A stretch of DNA of 64,000 nt, taken from NCBI GenBank assembly GCA_949317995.1, contig OX439049.1, positions 16,306,395 through 16,370,394 on the forward strand. The letters run 5' to 3'. The position numbers were made by a program, and so were the translations under genes. Under the pieces are notes generated by a model, which saw only the letters and a list, made by a program, of their open reading frames with translations, had not been told where the DNA came from and did no database searches. The stretch is from Acholoe squamosa (taxonomy: Eukaryota; Annelida; Polychaeta; Phyllodocida; Polynoidae). This document shows, in pieces, positions 42,415 to 53,500 of this stretch; position 1 is the first letter of the stretch; every line of letters starts with the position of its first letter.

Positions 42415-43194
42415 TCATGACAATACACATAAATAAAAAGACAAACAAATATATCTGATTGACATGGAAACCACTTCAATATCAGAAGAATCATCATTAG
42501 AATGTATTCTTTCTCTTTGTCCTCTATGATATTGCATGGCTGGCATGAGATCCGGGAGGATATTATATGTAGGTTCTTCTACTTGGGTATAGGGCATCTG
42601 AGCATCTTCCAAATCATCTACTGTGGGGAATTCAGACTCAACATCAGATACTTCATCTTCCTCCTTAGGTTGTTCCAGATGTGACAAACCTTCCATAAGT
42701 ATCGTTTCTTGAGAATCGGGTATTTGCTTCTCTGAATCTAAAATGATGGTTGCTTCTTTTTCTTTATCATTTCCCGCCATAGGAGTATCATTATACATTT
42801 CATACCCAGTGCTGCATTCAGAGGGAGTCATTTGTAAACCTAGTGAAGTGCTAGTCCTGGCTGTGTATGACATGAGATCTTGATCTTTGGAATCATCTTT
42901 CCTTGCACATAGAGTATTGGCCACTTGGTGATTTGTTTCCATCTCTGGATGTTGCATTTCAGTTTGAACTCTTATTGTATCTGCACTTTCCTCACTCAAA
43001 GAGTCAAGTTTAGATTCAGCTAGTGAAGTCCCATTTCTGACAGTCTCTGTCTCTTGATGCTCATTTGCTTCATTTAACGAATACATGGTTGCACTAGGTG
43101 ACATGATGGAATTTGGTCTCACCTCATCTCTTATGAGGATTTCACAAAAGAGAATTTTGTTGAAGAAATAATTATCCTGATACTTCCAGGGCAT
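42415..43194 (-). CDS. Acidic, Ser/Thr-rich protein, intact
   Basis: The frame from ATG 43194 gives 259 residues. After a hydrophobic N-terminus, the protein is rich in Glu, Asp, Ser and Thr, including a cluster EDEVSDVESEFPTVDDLEDA and a C-terminal DDSSDIEVVSM, which resembles a SUMO-interaction motif followed by a hydrophobic tail. The native start may be an internal ATG near 43104. Composition suggests a disordered regulator or tegument-like protein, possibly membrane-anchored by its last residues. It follows the kinase gene on the same strand and could be a phosphorylation target; that link is only inferred. Confidence 0.5.
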   Translation of the reverse strand: MPWKYQDNYFFNKILFCEILIRDEVRPNSIMSPSATMYSLNEANEHQETETVRNGTSLAESKLDSLSEESADTIRVQTEMQHPEMETNHQVANTLCARKDDSKDQDLMSYTARTSTSLGLQMTPSECSTGYEMYNDTPMAGNDKEKEATIILDSEKQIPDSQETILMEGLSHLEQPKEEDEVSDVESEFPTVDDLEDAQMPYTQVEEPTYNILPDLMPAMQYHRGQRERIHSNDDSSDIEVVSMSIRYICLSFYLCVLS

Positions 43195-43258
43195 TTTTGT
43201 TTAGACTTCACAAACAACTAGCCCATCAATATTTCCTTCAGGCAGTCTCTTGTTCCAT

Positions 43259-44761
43259 TCACTTTGGTATCAAATCGATGTTCCCTGTCCATGGCCATAT
43301 ACCAGAGTATGTCGTGATTTCTCCTTTTGCATCTGCAGTATTGCTTGTGAAGTATTTCAGCAGCCCTGAAAGCAATGCCCAATTTCTCTTTTCGAGATAA
43401 GGAAGGATGCTGTTCCACACCATCTCACGGCCCTTTACAACGACTGAAACGATAACATGCCCAAAAAGCAGACCACGGAAAATACATGACTCATTGTCTT
43501 TCCATGTGAAGGTAATCCTCTTCTTTGTACTGAAGGAAGGAACAAACACAGGTCGCGCTGGCTGTTCTGGTCCCTCTAACTTTTTCAGGCACTCTTCTGC
43601 AGTATCCCGCAGCACTTTCACAGGAGGTGTTATCCCGTTTAAAGCCTTTATAAATGAAACACCAAAAACATAGTTCATCAGAGCTTTGCTTCCTAGTGAG
43701 AGATTCTGTGAAAATTGGATCAAATGTTGCAGAAGAGCAAATCTCTTGGACCCTTTAGTCATTATCATGGCTGAGCACACAGAGGCATCCATCAAAGTAG
43801 ATCTCAATACTTCTGCTTCACCCCTGCTGAGGGAACCTCTCACCATGGACACAAAAGACAACATGGTTTGTGCATTTTCTTTCCGATGGTCCCTAAACAT
43901 ATCTGGTTCACCATTCATTCCATAGAGCACTGTCATAGCTGAAGCAAACACATCAATCCTAGCATCATTATCTAATCCCTTCGTGACACTAAGAGCCTCT
44001 GCACAGAGTAGTGTGGAATCTCTATACCTTAGATTACAGACTGGGTTATTTAGCTTATATGCTTCGGCTGGTTGCAAAGGGACACTGTCTACTGCTACTG
44101 GAACCTGACCTTTGGTGTTGAATGCATGGGAAAAGTCGCAGGTGCCCTGGTTCATTCCGTCTAGGATGCAAACGCGCTCTCCTGTTGAAAGGTAATTGTT
44201 AGTCGGTTGTAAGCCAGTGTTCATGGTGTACTCGTGTTCAGTCAATTGTGCATAGCCAAAGTCAATTATTTTCACCAGGTTTCTGTCTAGATCCACTGTT
44301 GCATTTGATGGTTTTATGTCAAGGTGTAGAACCCCTGCAGTTTTCAGAAAGCTACATGCTTTCATTAGGTCTGACAGCACTTTTCTTGGATCCAGCATAA
44401 ATCCAAGTTGGTGACATGTGAACAATGATGGACCAGTGTATTCTTGATGAATCGTAGTAGTAATATCTAGGTGCTGGTCATTGAAAAAGATGTGTTGGTG
44501 GTCGCTAGAATATAGAACTGGAAATCTTGCTAGTTCTAACTTTTTTCTCTGCCTTTTCAGATGCCATAACACCATTGTTTCTTTTCCTAGAGAGTATTCA
44601 TTGTAGTACATGTCTCTGTTTTTGTTTACATACTTGGAGACAATGGCACCCTGATCTGTTTTGGAAATGACAATTGTTCCAAAGGTCCCAGTCAACTTTG
44701 TCACCGCGAAACTTTTTAGGGACAGTAGATTCAACATTTTGTTTTCGGTTTCAGAAGCCAT
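43259..44761 (-). CDS. Serine/threonine protein kinase, intact, viral type
   Basis: From ATG 44761 the 500-residue frame is unbroken. The glycine-rich loop is LTGTFGTIV (residues 23-31), a lysine lies at about 43, the catalytic loop is HLDIKPSN (146-153) and the metal-binding motif is DFG (167-169). The catalytic Asp and the Lys/Asn of the loop are all present, so activity is plausible. The C-terminal third (from about residue 300) is unusual for a minimal kinase and is helix-rich. Divergent Ser/Thr kinases are typical of herpesviruses, where they modify tegument and nuclear proteins. The gene is first in a minus-strand pair with the acidic protein. Confidence 0.75.
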   Translation of the reverse strand: MASETENKMLNLLSLKSFAVTKLTGTFGTIVISKTDQGAIVSKYVNKNRDMYYNEYSLGKETMVLWHLKRQRKKLELARFPVLYSSDHQHIFFNDQHLDITTTIHQEYTGPSLFTCHQLGFMLDPRKVLSDLMKACSFLKTAGVLHLDIKPSNATVDLDRNLVKIIDFGYAQLTEHEYTMNTGLQPTNNYLSTGERVCILDGMNQGTCDFSHAFNTKGQVPVAVDSVPLQPAEAYKLNNPVCNLRYRDSTLLCAEALSVTKGLDNDARIDVFASAMTVLYGMNGEPDMFRDHRKENAQTMLSFVSMVRGSLSRGEAEVLRSTLMDASVCSAMIMTKGSKRFALLQHLIQFSQNLSLGSKALMNYVFGVSFIKALNGITPPVKVLRDTAEECLKKLEGPEQPARPVFVPSFSTKKRITFTWKDNESCIFRGLLFGHVIVSVVVKGREMVWNSILPYLEKRNWALLSGLLKYFTSNTADAKGEITTYSGIWPWTGNIDLIPK

Positions 44762-44879
44762 GATTCTCTGGTACCAAGGTTTCGTTATTGTCAAACCATT
44801 AATTCAATTTCTGTTTCCGTTATCCTTGAGTCTTACCCTTTTCCTGAGACTCACCTTTTTTTTCTCTCAGTTTTCATTT

Positions 44880-45178
44880 TTCCTAGAGTGTCCTTCTTTT
44901 CTTGAGTGTACTGCCTGAATGTAATCCTTCCATTGGGTTCTTTTTCCTATTCTAGTCCTATTAGAAAAATTTCATTTTTACTTGAAAGTAATCCATGAAT
45001 GTAATCCATTTCTTGAGTGTACTCCTTCCATTGAAGGTTTTTTACCTGGATATTGCTGTTTGACAATTATTTTATTTTCAAATTTCTTGAGAATTCTTTT
45101 TTTTTCAACTAGACTCAAATTTTTATCAGGGGTCAACTCTTCATCAATCTTTCATATTTCATATTTCATAGTCCTATT
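44880..45178. repeat. Satellite array, left part
   Basis: Degenerate and then clear copies of the satellite unit start here. The segment 44954-45178 matches the sequence right of the inserted element (50598-50825) closely, so it is a neighbouring unit. The uninterrupted junction TCCTATTAGAAAAATTT at 44946-44962 preserves the empty target of that element. Confidence 0.8.
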
Positions 45179-45379
45179 GGGTACGAACAATCCCTGATTG
45201 TTGGACTTATTGATCAGGACAGTTACCTGAGCCACCCACCTGACAATAACTCTACACATGCACCTAGGTGGTGCGAACCCACACACTCTCACCTGTTAGA
45301 CAGGTACCCTGGCATAGCTATGCAGCAAGCCTAAGGGCACCTCCATGTACTGTGGTTTTTTTTGTTTTTTTTAGCCATA

Positions 45380-47401
45380 ATGGTTAACTGTTTAGTTTGC
45401 AATACTGCTTACCATGGAAACAAGAAACATTGCCCAAACTGTGGAGTATTGAACCACAAGTACAAGACCCAGGAGAGGAGTAACATGGATTCTCAGGAGG
45501 AGCAGGAGGAGGTGAGTCAGGAACATGCTAACATGGCCAACCCCCTGCAACCCCCAAGGCAGCATGGTTCACCTACTGACAGCAGTCAGCTGAGTAAGTC
45601 ACATACTTCCCCTGAAACTATCATCAGACAAAGAATGGCAGCAGCTGAAGAAAAGGCAGAGTTACTTAGAAGGAAAGGGGAACTGTTACAAGAGAGGTCA
45701 GCCGCGATAGAACTTGAGAATGCAGAGCTTGAACAATCTTATATTGAATCATTGAATGATATTACTGCCAAACAGAATGCTGCCAGGCAGAAGCAGCAGG
45801 TTGCATTCGTAAATTTCAATGATTTAGCTGCCTCCAGTGGCACTGTTCACCCGGAATATGGACTTATGAACATAGCCAGCGGTCGTCATGGAGACGCAGC
45901 GCCAGGTTCACTCACAGAGAGCCCCGGTCTACACACAGGACGCCGTGGTGCGGATTACGGCGAGACGCAGAGCGAAAGAGTGTTTACGAACGCACCCGGG
46001 GGAGGAGGACGCGGGCAGCCCAGTCTATACACAGGACGCAGTAGAACGGATTATGGCGAGACGCATGGCGAAGGAGCATTTACGAACGCAGCCGGGGGGA
46101 GGAGGACGCGGACAGTCCGGTCTACACACAGGACGCCGTGGTGCGGATTACGGCGAGGCGCAGGGTGAAAGAGTGTTTACGAACGCACCCGGGGGAGGAG
46201 GATGCGGTCAGCCCGGTATACACACAGGACGCAGTAGAACGGATTACGGCGAGACGCATGGCAAAGGAGCATTTACGAACGCAGCCGGGGAGGAGGACGC
46301 GGACAGTCCGGTCTACACACAGGACGCCGTGGTGCGGATTACGCCAAAACTCGACAGGAACAAGCTTCAGCGATGCCCCAATATGGCGGCACTTCCTCTA
46401 TGGGTGTGTCAGAGCATTTGCAAGATGAATTTAGTCAGTTTTCAGCTAATAAACAGCCCAGACTGCTTAACCAAAGCCAACCAGGTCCAGTAGGGGGGAG
46501 TTCAGGGGTACACACAGCAGTGCAGGACCCACCACAGTTGTACTACCTGGATGGTACCCCCTACACTGGGACTCTACCTACCCAGCAACAACAACAAAGG
46601 ATGACACCACCCCATTTCCCCCCTTCAGCTACTATTCAATCAGGCCTAGCCTCTGCTGGTCTGACAGCTAAGAGTATGGGGGTGGAAGGAGACCTGGCTG
46701 GGTATTTAGATGCTAAAGATCAAGGTGATTTGTTGTCTACTTTGTTTAAAATTGGAGAAGCCACAAAGAAAAAAAGGTCACAACACTGGTTAAGACCAGA
46801 TTATCACATCCCAAACGATAAAGATTATTCTGAAATGACATACAGGGAATTGATTTATGGTATTACATGTGTTCATGAGAAACTTGCTATTGCCAATCTC
46901 CCCCAATGGTCAGCCAAAAGTTATGGGGATCACATGAGGTTTATTGCTAGGAAGGGTCTGAATGCTACATATACATCTAGTGCACTAGCAAGATACGAAC
47001 ACGATCTTACCACTAAGGTAATTTCGGGAGAGCTTGCGGGTTTTCAGGCAGCCGAACATGCATCAGTTTCCGATAACGTAGGTTCCGAGAGCTTACAAGT
47101 GGTTCATGACCTCAGGGCTGAATTAAATAGATTAAAAGCCAGCTCGAAGCAAAGCGGGAAAGGCAAAGGTAACCAGTCACAGAATAGAATTAATTGCCCA
47201 ACCGACGTGTGTGCTTTGTATAATTTCACCCGCTGTGGGTACAATCCGTGTAACAGATCACATGTATGCGCCGTATGCAGAGGCCCCCACCAAGCAAAAG
47301 GAGGGTGCAAGAACCAGGCAACTACAGCAAGCAGTACAGCCAATGCAAGGGGTGGGGGTTCCACTCTCTTCGTTCCACCCGCACAACATAACATAACTTG
47401 A
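45380..47401 (+). pseudogene. Gag-like protein of copy 1, with internal repeats
   Basis: ATG 45380 opens with a zinc-ribbon-like pair (CLVCNTAYHG then CPNCG) and a charged coiled-coil stretch to about 45800. A repeat region (about 45915-46345) follows, in which the reading frame changes and later returns, so the two ends lie in the same frame with a displaced middle. The C-terminal part has Gln/Pro-rich sequence, a helical domain, and a Cys/His cluster (CGYNPCNRSHVC) near 47225-47270, probably nucleic-acid binding. The other element's Gag has the same N-terminal zinc ribbon, so it is a family trait. Full translation would need the frame changes removed or bypassed. Confidence 0.6.
45915..46345. 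repeat. Minisatellite inside Gag, about 193-bp units
   Basis: The phrase GTCTACACACAGGACGCCGT recurs at about 45924, 46118 and 46311. Each unit consists of two related halves with GATTACGGCGAGACGC cores. A difference in the length of a G run (GGGGGG against GGGG) changes frame between copies. Confidence 0.8.
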
Positions 47402-47425
47402 TGTGAAACCGTCCCGACATGTAAC

Positions 47426-49171
47426 ATGGCATTTCAAAGTTGTTACAGCCCAGCAGCCAATTTGGTAGATACTTTCTGTGACAGGGACTCGCTCATTTGT
47501 ACCTCCAGCTTGTCCGAATTGTTGTCTGCTTATGGAGACTATGCTCCCATGTGGGACATTAGATCTTCTCATACACTCAAAGGAGTGAAGTCCCAGATGA
47601 AACCAGCTGGATGGCTATCTATGTTAAGCGGCGGTCCCAACTCAGTTTTTGGCATTAACGCATGGGATTACGACTCACATTTTCTCTTAGACGGCATTAT
47701 GCATGGGTTTAAACTAGTAGACCCAGGTTCACCTATCCCATCATACAGTACTAAAAACTATGTACCCAAGGAAGCTGAGAGCTTCATCGATGAATTGCTA
47801 AAATCTGAAATTGAACAAGGGAAACTGTCGAAAGTGCAGTCACCCCCTACATGCATTCATGCGTTAGGCGCAGTTGAAAAGAAAGAAGGCGGATACAGGC
47901 CAATTACAGACGCAAGTCGACCAGAAGGTCTTTCTTTAAACTCTCATATGAGTGAAACTTTTCAACACTTCAGCTACACAAGTGTTGACGATGTATGTAG
48001 GGTTCTAAAACCAGGTATGTTTATGGCCGTCACAGACATATCAGCGGCATATCGTTCTATTATGATAAGACCTAAAGACAGGCAATACCAAGGACTAAAG
48101 TGTTCGCTCGATTCCGAGGAAGTTTATTTGGTGGACAACTTTGTATCGTTCGGTACAAGAATGGCAGCTTTCCTTTTTAATAGGATAACAGATAGCATCA
48201 CTCGCTATATGAGAGCGAATGGTTATTACTGCTTTAACTACCTCGACGACCTACTTACCATGGGCAACTCGTTTGAAGAGTGCCAACAAGCTCAATTATT
48301 CCTGCACAGCGTTCTACACTCGTTGGGATTTTATGTGTCTTATAAGAAGGTACTGTCCCCTGCACAAGTTCAAATATACTTAGGAATTGAGATTGACTCA
48401 GTGGAGATGCGACTCCGATTACCAGATGATAAGGTCAAAAAGCTGCACAGTGAGCTTAGTTTCTTCGCAGGTCGCCGTAAGGCAACAAAGAAACAACTGC
48501 GCCGCTTATGTGGAATCTTGTCTCATTGCTCTACCCTGGTACGAGGAGGTCGCACCTTCTCCCATCGTGTTATAGCTATGTTATCAGCATTCACCAGCAA
48601 CAAGCGTTATATAACTTTGTCAAAAGGGTTCTTCAAAGACCTAGATTGGTGGACAAGGTTCACTGGGTGGTTCAACGGAGAAGCAAAAATTGTAGCGGAT
48701 ATTGCACCAGCTTGCTGTGATTTATACATGGACGCCTCAAATGCAGGCTATGGCATACACTACGGCAAAGATTGGTTGTGTGCGGGTTGGAGGTGTCACA
48801 TCAGTATGAACATTGACAGACATGGTCATTGTCTGCCTGCCCCTAGCCATTTTGTCCCGGAGAACATAAACATTAGGGAACTTTACCCAATATTAATGGC
48901 TATTAGCAGATGGGGTCCCTCATGGCGGAACAAAAAGGTCATCTGTTACATGGACAACACCCATGTAGTTAGTGCTTTAAACCAAGGTAAAAGTGTCAAT
49001 GCCAGGGCCATGGATTTCCTACGGGAACTGTTTTGGCTTACCGTCTTGTACAATTGCCACATTGTAGCATTCCATGTACCCGGTAAACTTAACATCATCG
49101 CAGACGCACTGTCTAGAGTCCTATATTACCCACATAACCTTCCATTGTCTTTATGTTGTAGCAGCTGCTAA
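47426..49171 (+). CDS. Reverse transcriptase-RNase H of copy 1
   Basis: The 581-residue frame is intact from ATG 47426. The reverse transcriptase has a fingers motif (GGYRPITD), a palm strand (AVTDISAAYRS), an FGTRMAAFLF block and the catalytic YLDD at about residue 272. RNase H follows, with YMDASNAG (about 433), NIRELYP, YMDNTHVV and NIIADALSR supplying the conserved acidic residues. Order and motifs match DIRS-like elements. It overlaps the next gene by about 100 bases in another frame. Confidence 0.9.
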   Translation: MAFQSCYSPAANLVDTFCDRDSLICTSSLSELLSAYGDYAPMWDIRSSHTLKGVKSQMKPAGWLSMLSGGPNSVFGINAWDYDSHFLLDGIMHGFKLVDPGSPIPSYSTKNYVPKEAESFIDELLKSEIEQGKLSKVQSPPTCIHALGAVEKKEGGYRPITDASRPEGLSLNSHMSETFQHFSYTSVDDVCRVLKPGMFMAVTDISAAYRSIMIRPKDRQYQGLKCSLDSEEVYLVDNFVSFGTRMAAFLFNRITDSITRYMRANGYYCFNYLDDLLTMGNSFEECQQAQLFLHSVLHSLGFYVSYKKVLSPAQVQIYLGIEIDSVEMRLRLPDDKVKKLHSELSFFAGRRKATKKQLRRLCGILSHCSTLVRGGRTFSHRVIAMLSAFTSNKRYITLSKGFFKDLDWWTRFTGWFNGEAKIVADIAPACCDLYMDASNAGYGIHYGKDWLCAGWRCHISMNIDRHGHCLPAPSHFVPENINIRELYPILMAISRWGPSWRNKKVICYMDNTHVVSALNQGKSVNARAMDFLRELFWLTVLYNCHIVAFHVPGKLNIIADALSRVLYYPHNLPLSLCCSSC

Positions 49172-50150
49172 GTTATGTGAAGAATTGGATTTGAAGGCAG
49201 CAGTTGCTAGAGCACACGCTTGGAGTGTATCCACATGGAAGACCAAGTGCAGCCAATGGAAACGTTTTATTGCATTTTGCACCATTTCTGCTTCAGTGCC
49301 TTTACCAACTTCAGTTAAGACACTATGTCGCTACATAGTTTATCTCTCTGCAGATCTGAAGTATAGCACTATTGATAATTACGTCAGCTCGGTGATCAGC
49401 CTCAATGCTCACTACGGACATGACATTACTTGGATAAGGTCCAACTTTATGTTTAAATGCACAATGTCGGGACTTAGAAGAATACTTGGGGATCCTACCC
49501 CAATTAGGACTACTTTGTCAGTTTCTCAATTACTTGCTATGTTCAAGAACGTTGATTTGTTTGCACCCGATCAGCTAGCTATGTGGGCGTGCATAGTTAC
49601 TAGTTTCAGGACCCTTCTAAGGAAAAGCAATCTGGTGGTGGATAGTTGTGCTAAGGCTTCACCACACTTCCTAAGACGGAACTCAGTTTCATTCACCAAC
49701 TGGGGTATGATAATAACAGTTTCAAGCTCCAAAACAATACAGTTCGGACAGAGAGTCCACCACATCCCAGTGGTAGCTTCCCCAGACTCTCCACTATGTG
49801 CCGTATCACTTCTCAAAAGGCATTTCGATAATACTCCAACAACGGACCCAGAGGCACCCGCCTTTCTAATCCGTAAAGGCAACCGCTTAGTTCCCCTACG
49901 ATACTCACCACTATTGTCGTTTCTGAAACGACTGCTAAGATCCATAGGATTAGACACAGAAAGGACAGGAGTTCATTCACTAAGGCGTTCTGGCGCAGCA
50001 TTCATGCATCTGTGCGGAATCCCACTGGAGGACATACGTTACACAGGGGACTGGTCCAGTTTATCAGCCCTGCTGTACCTAGCTAAACCCTTCAACACAA
50101 GAGTCAGTGTAGACAGTGTAATCGCCAAGGCTTTGAAAGTGTCATTCTAA
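49074..50150 (+). CDS. Tyrosine recombinase of copy 1
   Basis: The 358-codon frame from ATG 49074 overlaps the end of the RT gene. The catalytic tetrad is visible: Arg in TLLRKSN (about residue 180), HSLRRSG (about 301) with His and Arg, a GDWSS block with a polar residue in place of the usual His/Trp, and the terminal Tyr in ALLYLAK (about 333). This enzyme integrates the circular DNA form of DIRS/Ngaro elements without making a target duplication. The first 35 codons duplicate RT sequence in another frame, so real translation may start later. Confidence 0.85.
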   Translation: MYPVNLTSSQTHCLESYITHITFHCLYVVAAAKLCEELDLKAAVARAHAWSVSTWKTKCSQWKRFIAFCTISASVPLPTSVKTLCRYIVYLSADLKYSTIDNYVSSVISLNAHYGHDITWIRSNFMFKCTMSGLRRILGDPTPIRTTLSVSQLLAMFKNVDLFAPDQLAMWACIVTSFRTLLRKSNLVVDSCAKASPHFLRRNSVSFTNWGMIITVSSSKTIQFGQRVHHIPVVASPDSPLCAVSLLKRHFDNTPTTDPEAPAFLIRKGNRLVPLRYSPLLSFLKRLLRSIGLDTERTGVHSLRRSGAAFMHLCGIPLEDIRYTGDWSSLSALLYLAKPFNTRVSVDSVIAKALKVSF

Positions 50151-50212
50151 TAGACTTATACGCAGATACATACAAACAGTAAGAATTCATAAATATGTTT
50201 GATTCTGGTGGT

Positions 50213-50597
50213 GCCGGAGTTATTTGGACTCGGTTAAGGCCAGACCGCATATCCTCATCCTCATTACTTCCAGATTCAATGGGTACGAACAATCCCTGAT
50301 TGTTGGACTTATTGATCAGGACAGTTACCTGAGCCACCCACCTGACAATAACTCTACACATGCACCTAGGTGGTGCGAACCTTCACACTCTCACCTGTTA
50401 GACAGGTACCCTGGCATAGCTATGCAGCAAGCCTAAGGGCACCTCCATGTACTGTGGTTTTTTGTTGGTTTTTTTTTATGTATTTTCTTAAGTTACACTC
50501 GTTCTGTTATTACTCGTTAATAAATGAAGGCCGGAGTTATTTGGACTCAGTTAAGGCCAGACCGCATATCCTCGTCCTCATTACTTCCAGAATCAAT
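50213..50597. repeat. B1-A2-B2 terminal repeats of copy 1
   Basis: B1 (50213-50280) and B2 (50530-50597) share GCCGGAGTTATTTGGACTC and continue almost identically. A2 (50281-50463) repeats A1 (45179-45361). Together with A1 they form the split direct repeats used to template circle formation. Confidence 0.85.
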
Positions 50598-53500
50598 AGA
50601 AAAATTTCATTTTTACTTGAAAGTAATCCATGAATGTAATCCATTTCTTGAGTGTACTCCTACCATTGAAGGTTTTTTACCTGGATATTGCTGCTTGACA
50701 ATTATTTTATTTTCAAATTTCTTGAGAATTCTTTTTTTTTCAACTAGACTCAAATTTTTATCAGGGGTCAACTCTTCATCAATCTTTCATATTTTTTTGA
50801 AAGTAATCCATGAATGTAATCCATGAATGTAATCCATTTCTTGAAAGTAATCCATGAATGTAATCCATTTCTTGAGTCTACTTTTTTTCCCTGGATATTT
50901 CTGTTTGTTGATTTCTTTTCAGATTTCTAATTTTCATTTTTTTCAACTAGACTCAAATTTTCATCAGGGGTCAACTCTTCGTGAAGCTTTCATATTTTCT
51001 TGGATGTAATCCATGAATGTAATCCATGAATGTAATCCATTTCTTGAAAGTAATCCATGAATGTAATCCAATTCTTGAGTCTACATTTTTTTCCCTGGAT
51101 ATTTCTGTTTGAAAATTTCTTTTCAAATTTCTAATTTTCATTTTTTTTCAACTAGACTCAAATTTTCATCAGGGGTCACCTCTTCATGAATCTTTCATAT
51201 TTTCTTGAAAGTAATCCATGAATGTAATCCATGAATGTAATCCATTTCTCGAAAGTAATCCATGAATGTAATCCATTTCTTGAGTCTACTTTTATACCTT
51301 GGATATTTCTGTTTGACAGTTTCTTTTCAAATCTCTTAAGAATTTTTTTTTTCAAATAGACTCAAATTTTCACCAGGGGTCAACTCTTCATCAAGCTTTC
51401 ATTTTTACCTGATAGTAATCCATGAAAGTAATCCATGAAAGTAATCCATGAATGTAATCCATGAATGAAATCCATTTCCAGAGTGTACTCCTTCCATCAA
51501 AGGTTTTTTCCCCAGATAATCCTGTTTGACAATTATTTTCTTTTCAGGTTTCTTAAGAATTTTTTTTTTTCAATAAGACTCAAATTTTCATCAGGGGCCA
51601 AGTCTTCATCAAGCTTTCATTTTTACTTGAAAGTAATCCATGAATGTAATCCATTTCTTCAGTGTACTCCTTCCATTGAAGGTTTTTTACGTGGATATTG
51701 CTGTTTGACAATTTCTCTTGAAATTTCGTAAGAATTCATTTTTTTTCAATTAGACTCAAAATTTCATCAGGGGTCAACCCTTCATGAATCTTTCATATTT
51801 TCTTGAAAGTAATCCAGGAATGTAATCCATGAATGTAATCTATTTCCTGAGTGTACTCCTTCCATCGAAGGTTTTTTCCCGGATATTCCTGTTTGACAAT
51901 TATTTTATTTACAAATTTCTTGAGAATTTTTCTTTTTTTTCAATTAGACTCAAGGGGTCAACTCTTCATCAATCTTTCATATTTTCTTTAAAGTAATCCA
52001 TGAATGTAATCCATGAATGTAATCCATGAATGTAATCCATTTCTCGAAAGTAATCCATGAATGTAATCCATTTTTTGAGTCTACTTTTTTTCCCTGGATA
52101 TTTCTGTTTGACAATTTCTTTTCAAATTTCTAATTTTTATTTTTCTCAACTAGACTCAAATTTTCATCAGGGGCCAACTCTTCATGAAGCTTTCATATTT
52201 TCTTGAATGTAATCCATGAATGTAATCCATTTCTCGAAAGTAATCCATGAATGTAATCCATTTTTTGAGTCTACTTTTATTCCCTGGATATTTCCGTTTG
52301 ACAATTTCTTTTCAAATTTCTTAAGAATTCTTTTTTTTTTCAACTAGACTCAAATTGTCACCAGGGGTCAACTCTTCATCAAGCTTTCATATTTTCTCGA
52401 GAGTAAGCCATGAATGTAATCCATTTCTTGAAAGTAATCCATGAATGTAATCCATTTCTTGAATTTACTTTTTTTCCCTGGATATTTCTGTTTGACAATT
52501 TCTTTTCAAATTTCTAAGTTTCTTTTTTTTTTCAACTAGACTCAAATTTTCACCAGGGGTCAACTCTTCATCAATGTTTCATATTTTCCTGAATGTAATC
52601 CATGAATGTAATCCAATTCTTGAGTCTAGTTTTTTTTCCCTGGATATATCTGTTTGACAATTTCTTTTCAAATTTCTTAAGAATTCTTTTTTTCAACTAG
52701 ACTCAAATTTTCACCAGGGGTCAACTCTTCATCAATCTTTCATATTTTCTTGAATGTAATCCATGAATGTAATCCATGAATGTAATCCAATTCTTGAGTC
52801 TACTTTTTTCCCTGGATATTTCTGTTTGACAATTTCTTTTCAAATTTCTAATTTTCTTTTTGTTTTAACTAGACTTAAAATTTCATCAGGGGTCAACTCT
52901 TCATGAAGCTTTCATATTTTCTTGAAAGTAATCCATGAATGTAATCCATGAATGTAATCCATTTCTCGAAAGTAATCCATGAATGTAATCCATTTCTTGA
53001 GTCTACTTTTATTCCCTGGATATTTCTGTTTGAAAATTTCTTTTCAAATTTCTTAAGAATTTTTTTTTTCAACTAGACTCAAATTTTCATCAGGGGTCAA
53101 CTCTTCATCAAGTTTTCATATTTTCTTGAAAGCAATCCATGAATGTAATCCTTTTCTTGAGTCTACCTTTTTTCCCCTGGATATTTCTGTTTGACAATTT
53201 CTTTTCAAATTTCTAATTTTCATTTTTTTCAACTGGACTCCAATTTTCATCAGGGGTCAACTCTTCATGAAACTTTCATATTTTCTTGAGAGTAAGCCTT
53301 GAATGTCATCCATGAATGTAATCCATTTCTCGAAAGTAATCAATGAATGTAATCCATTTTTTGAGTCTACTTTTATTCCCTGAATATATTTCTGTTTGAC
53401 AATTTCTTAAGAATTTCTTAAGAATTTCTCTTTTTCAACTAGACTCAAATTGTCACCAGGGGTCAACTCTTCATCAAGCTTTCATATTTTCTTGAGAGTA

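Larger units (their letters stand above)
45179..50597 (+). mobile_element. DIRS/Ngaro-like tyrosine-recombinase retrotransposon, copy 1
   Basis: The order is A1 (45179-45361), Gag, RT-RNase H, tyrosine recombinase, B1 (50213-50280), A2 (50281-50463), B2 (50530-50597). These are the split direct repeats that characterise Ngaro-type and related elements. There is no integrase. RT and recombinase frames are open; Gag has two compensating frame changes. It sits in satellite sequence without a target duplication. Among the mobile elements here it is the most nearly complete. Confidence 0.85.
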
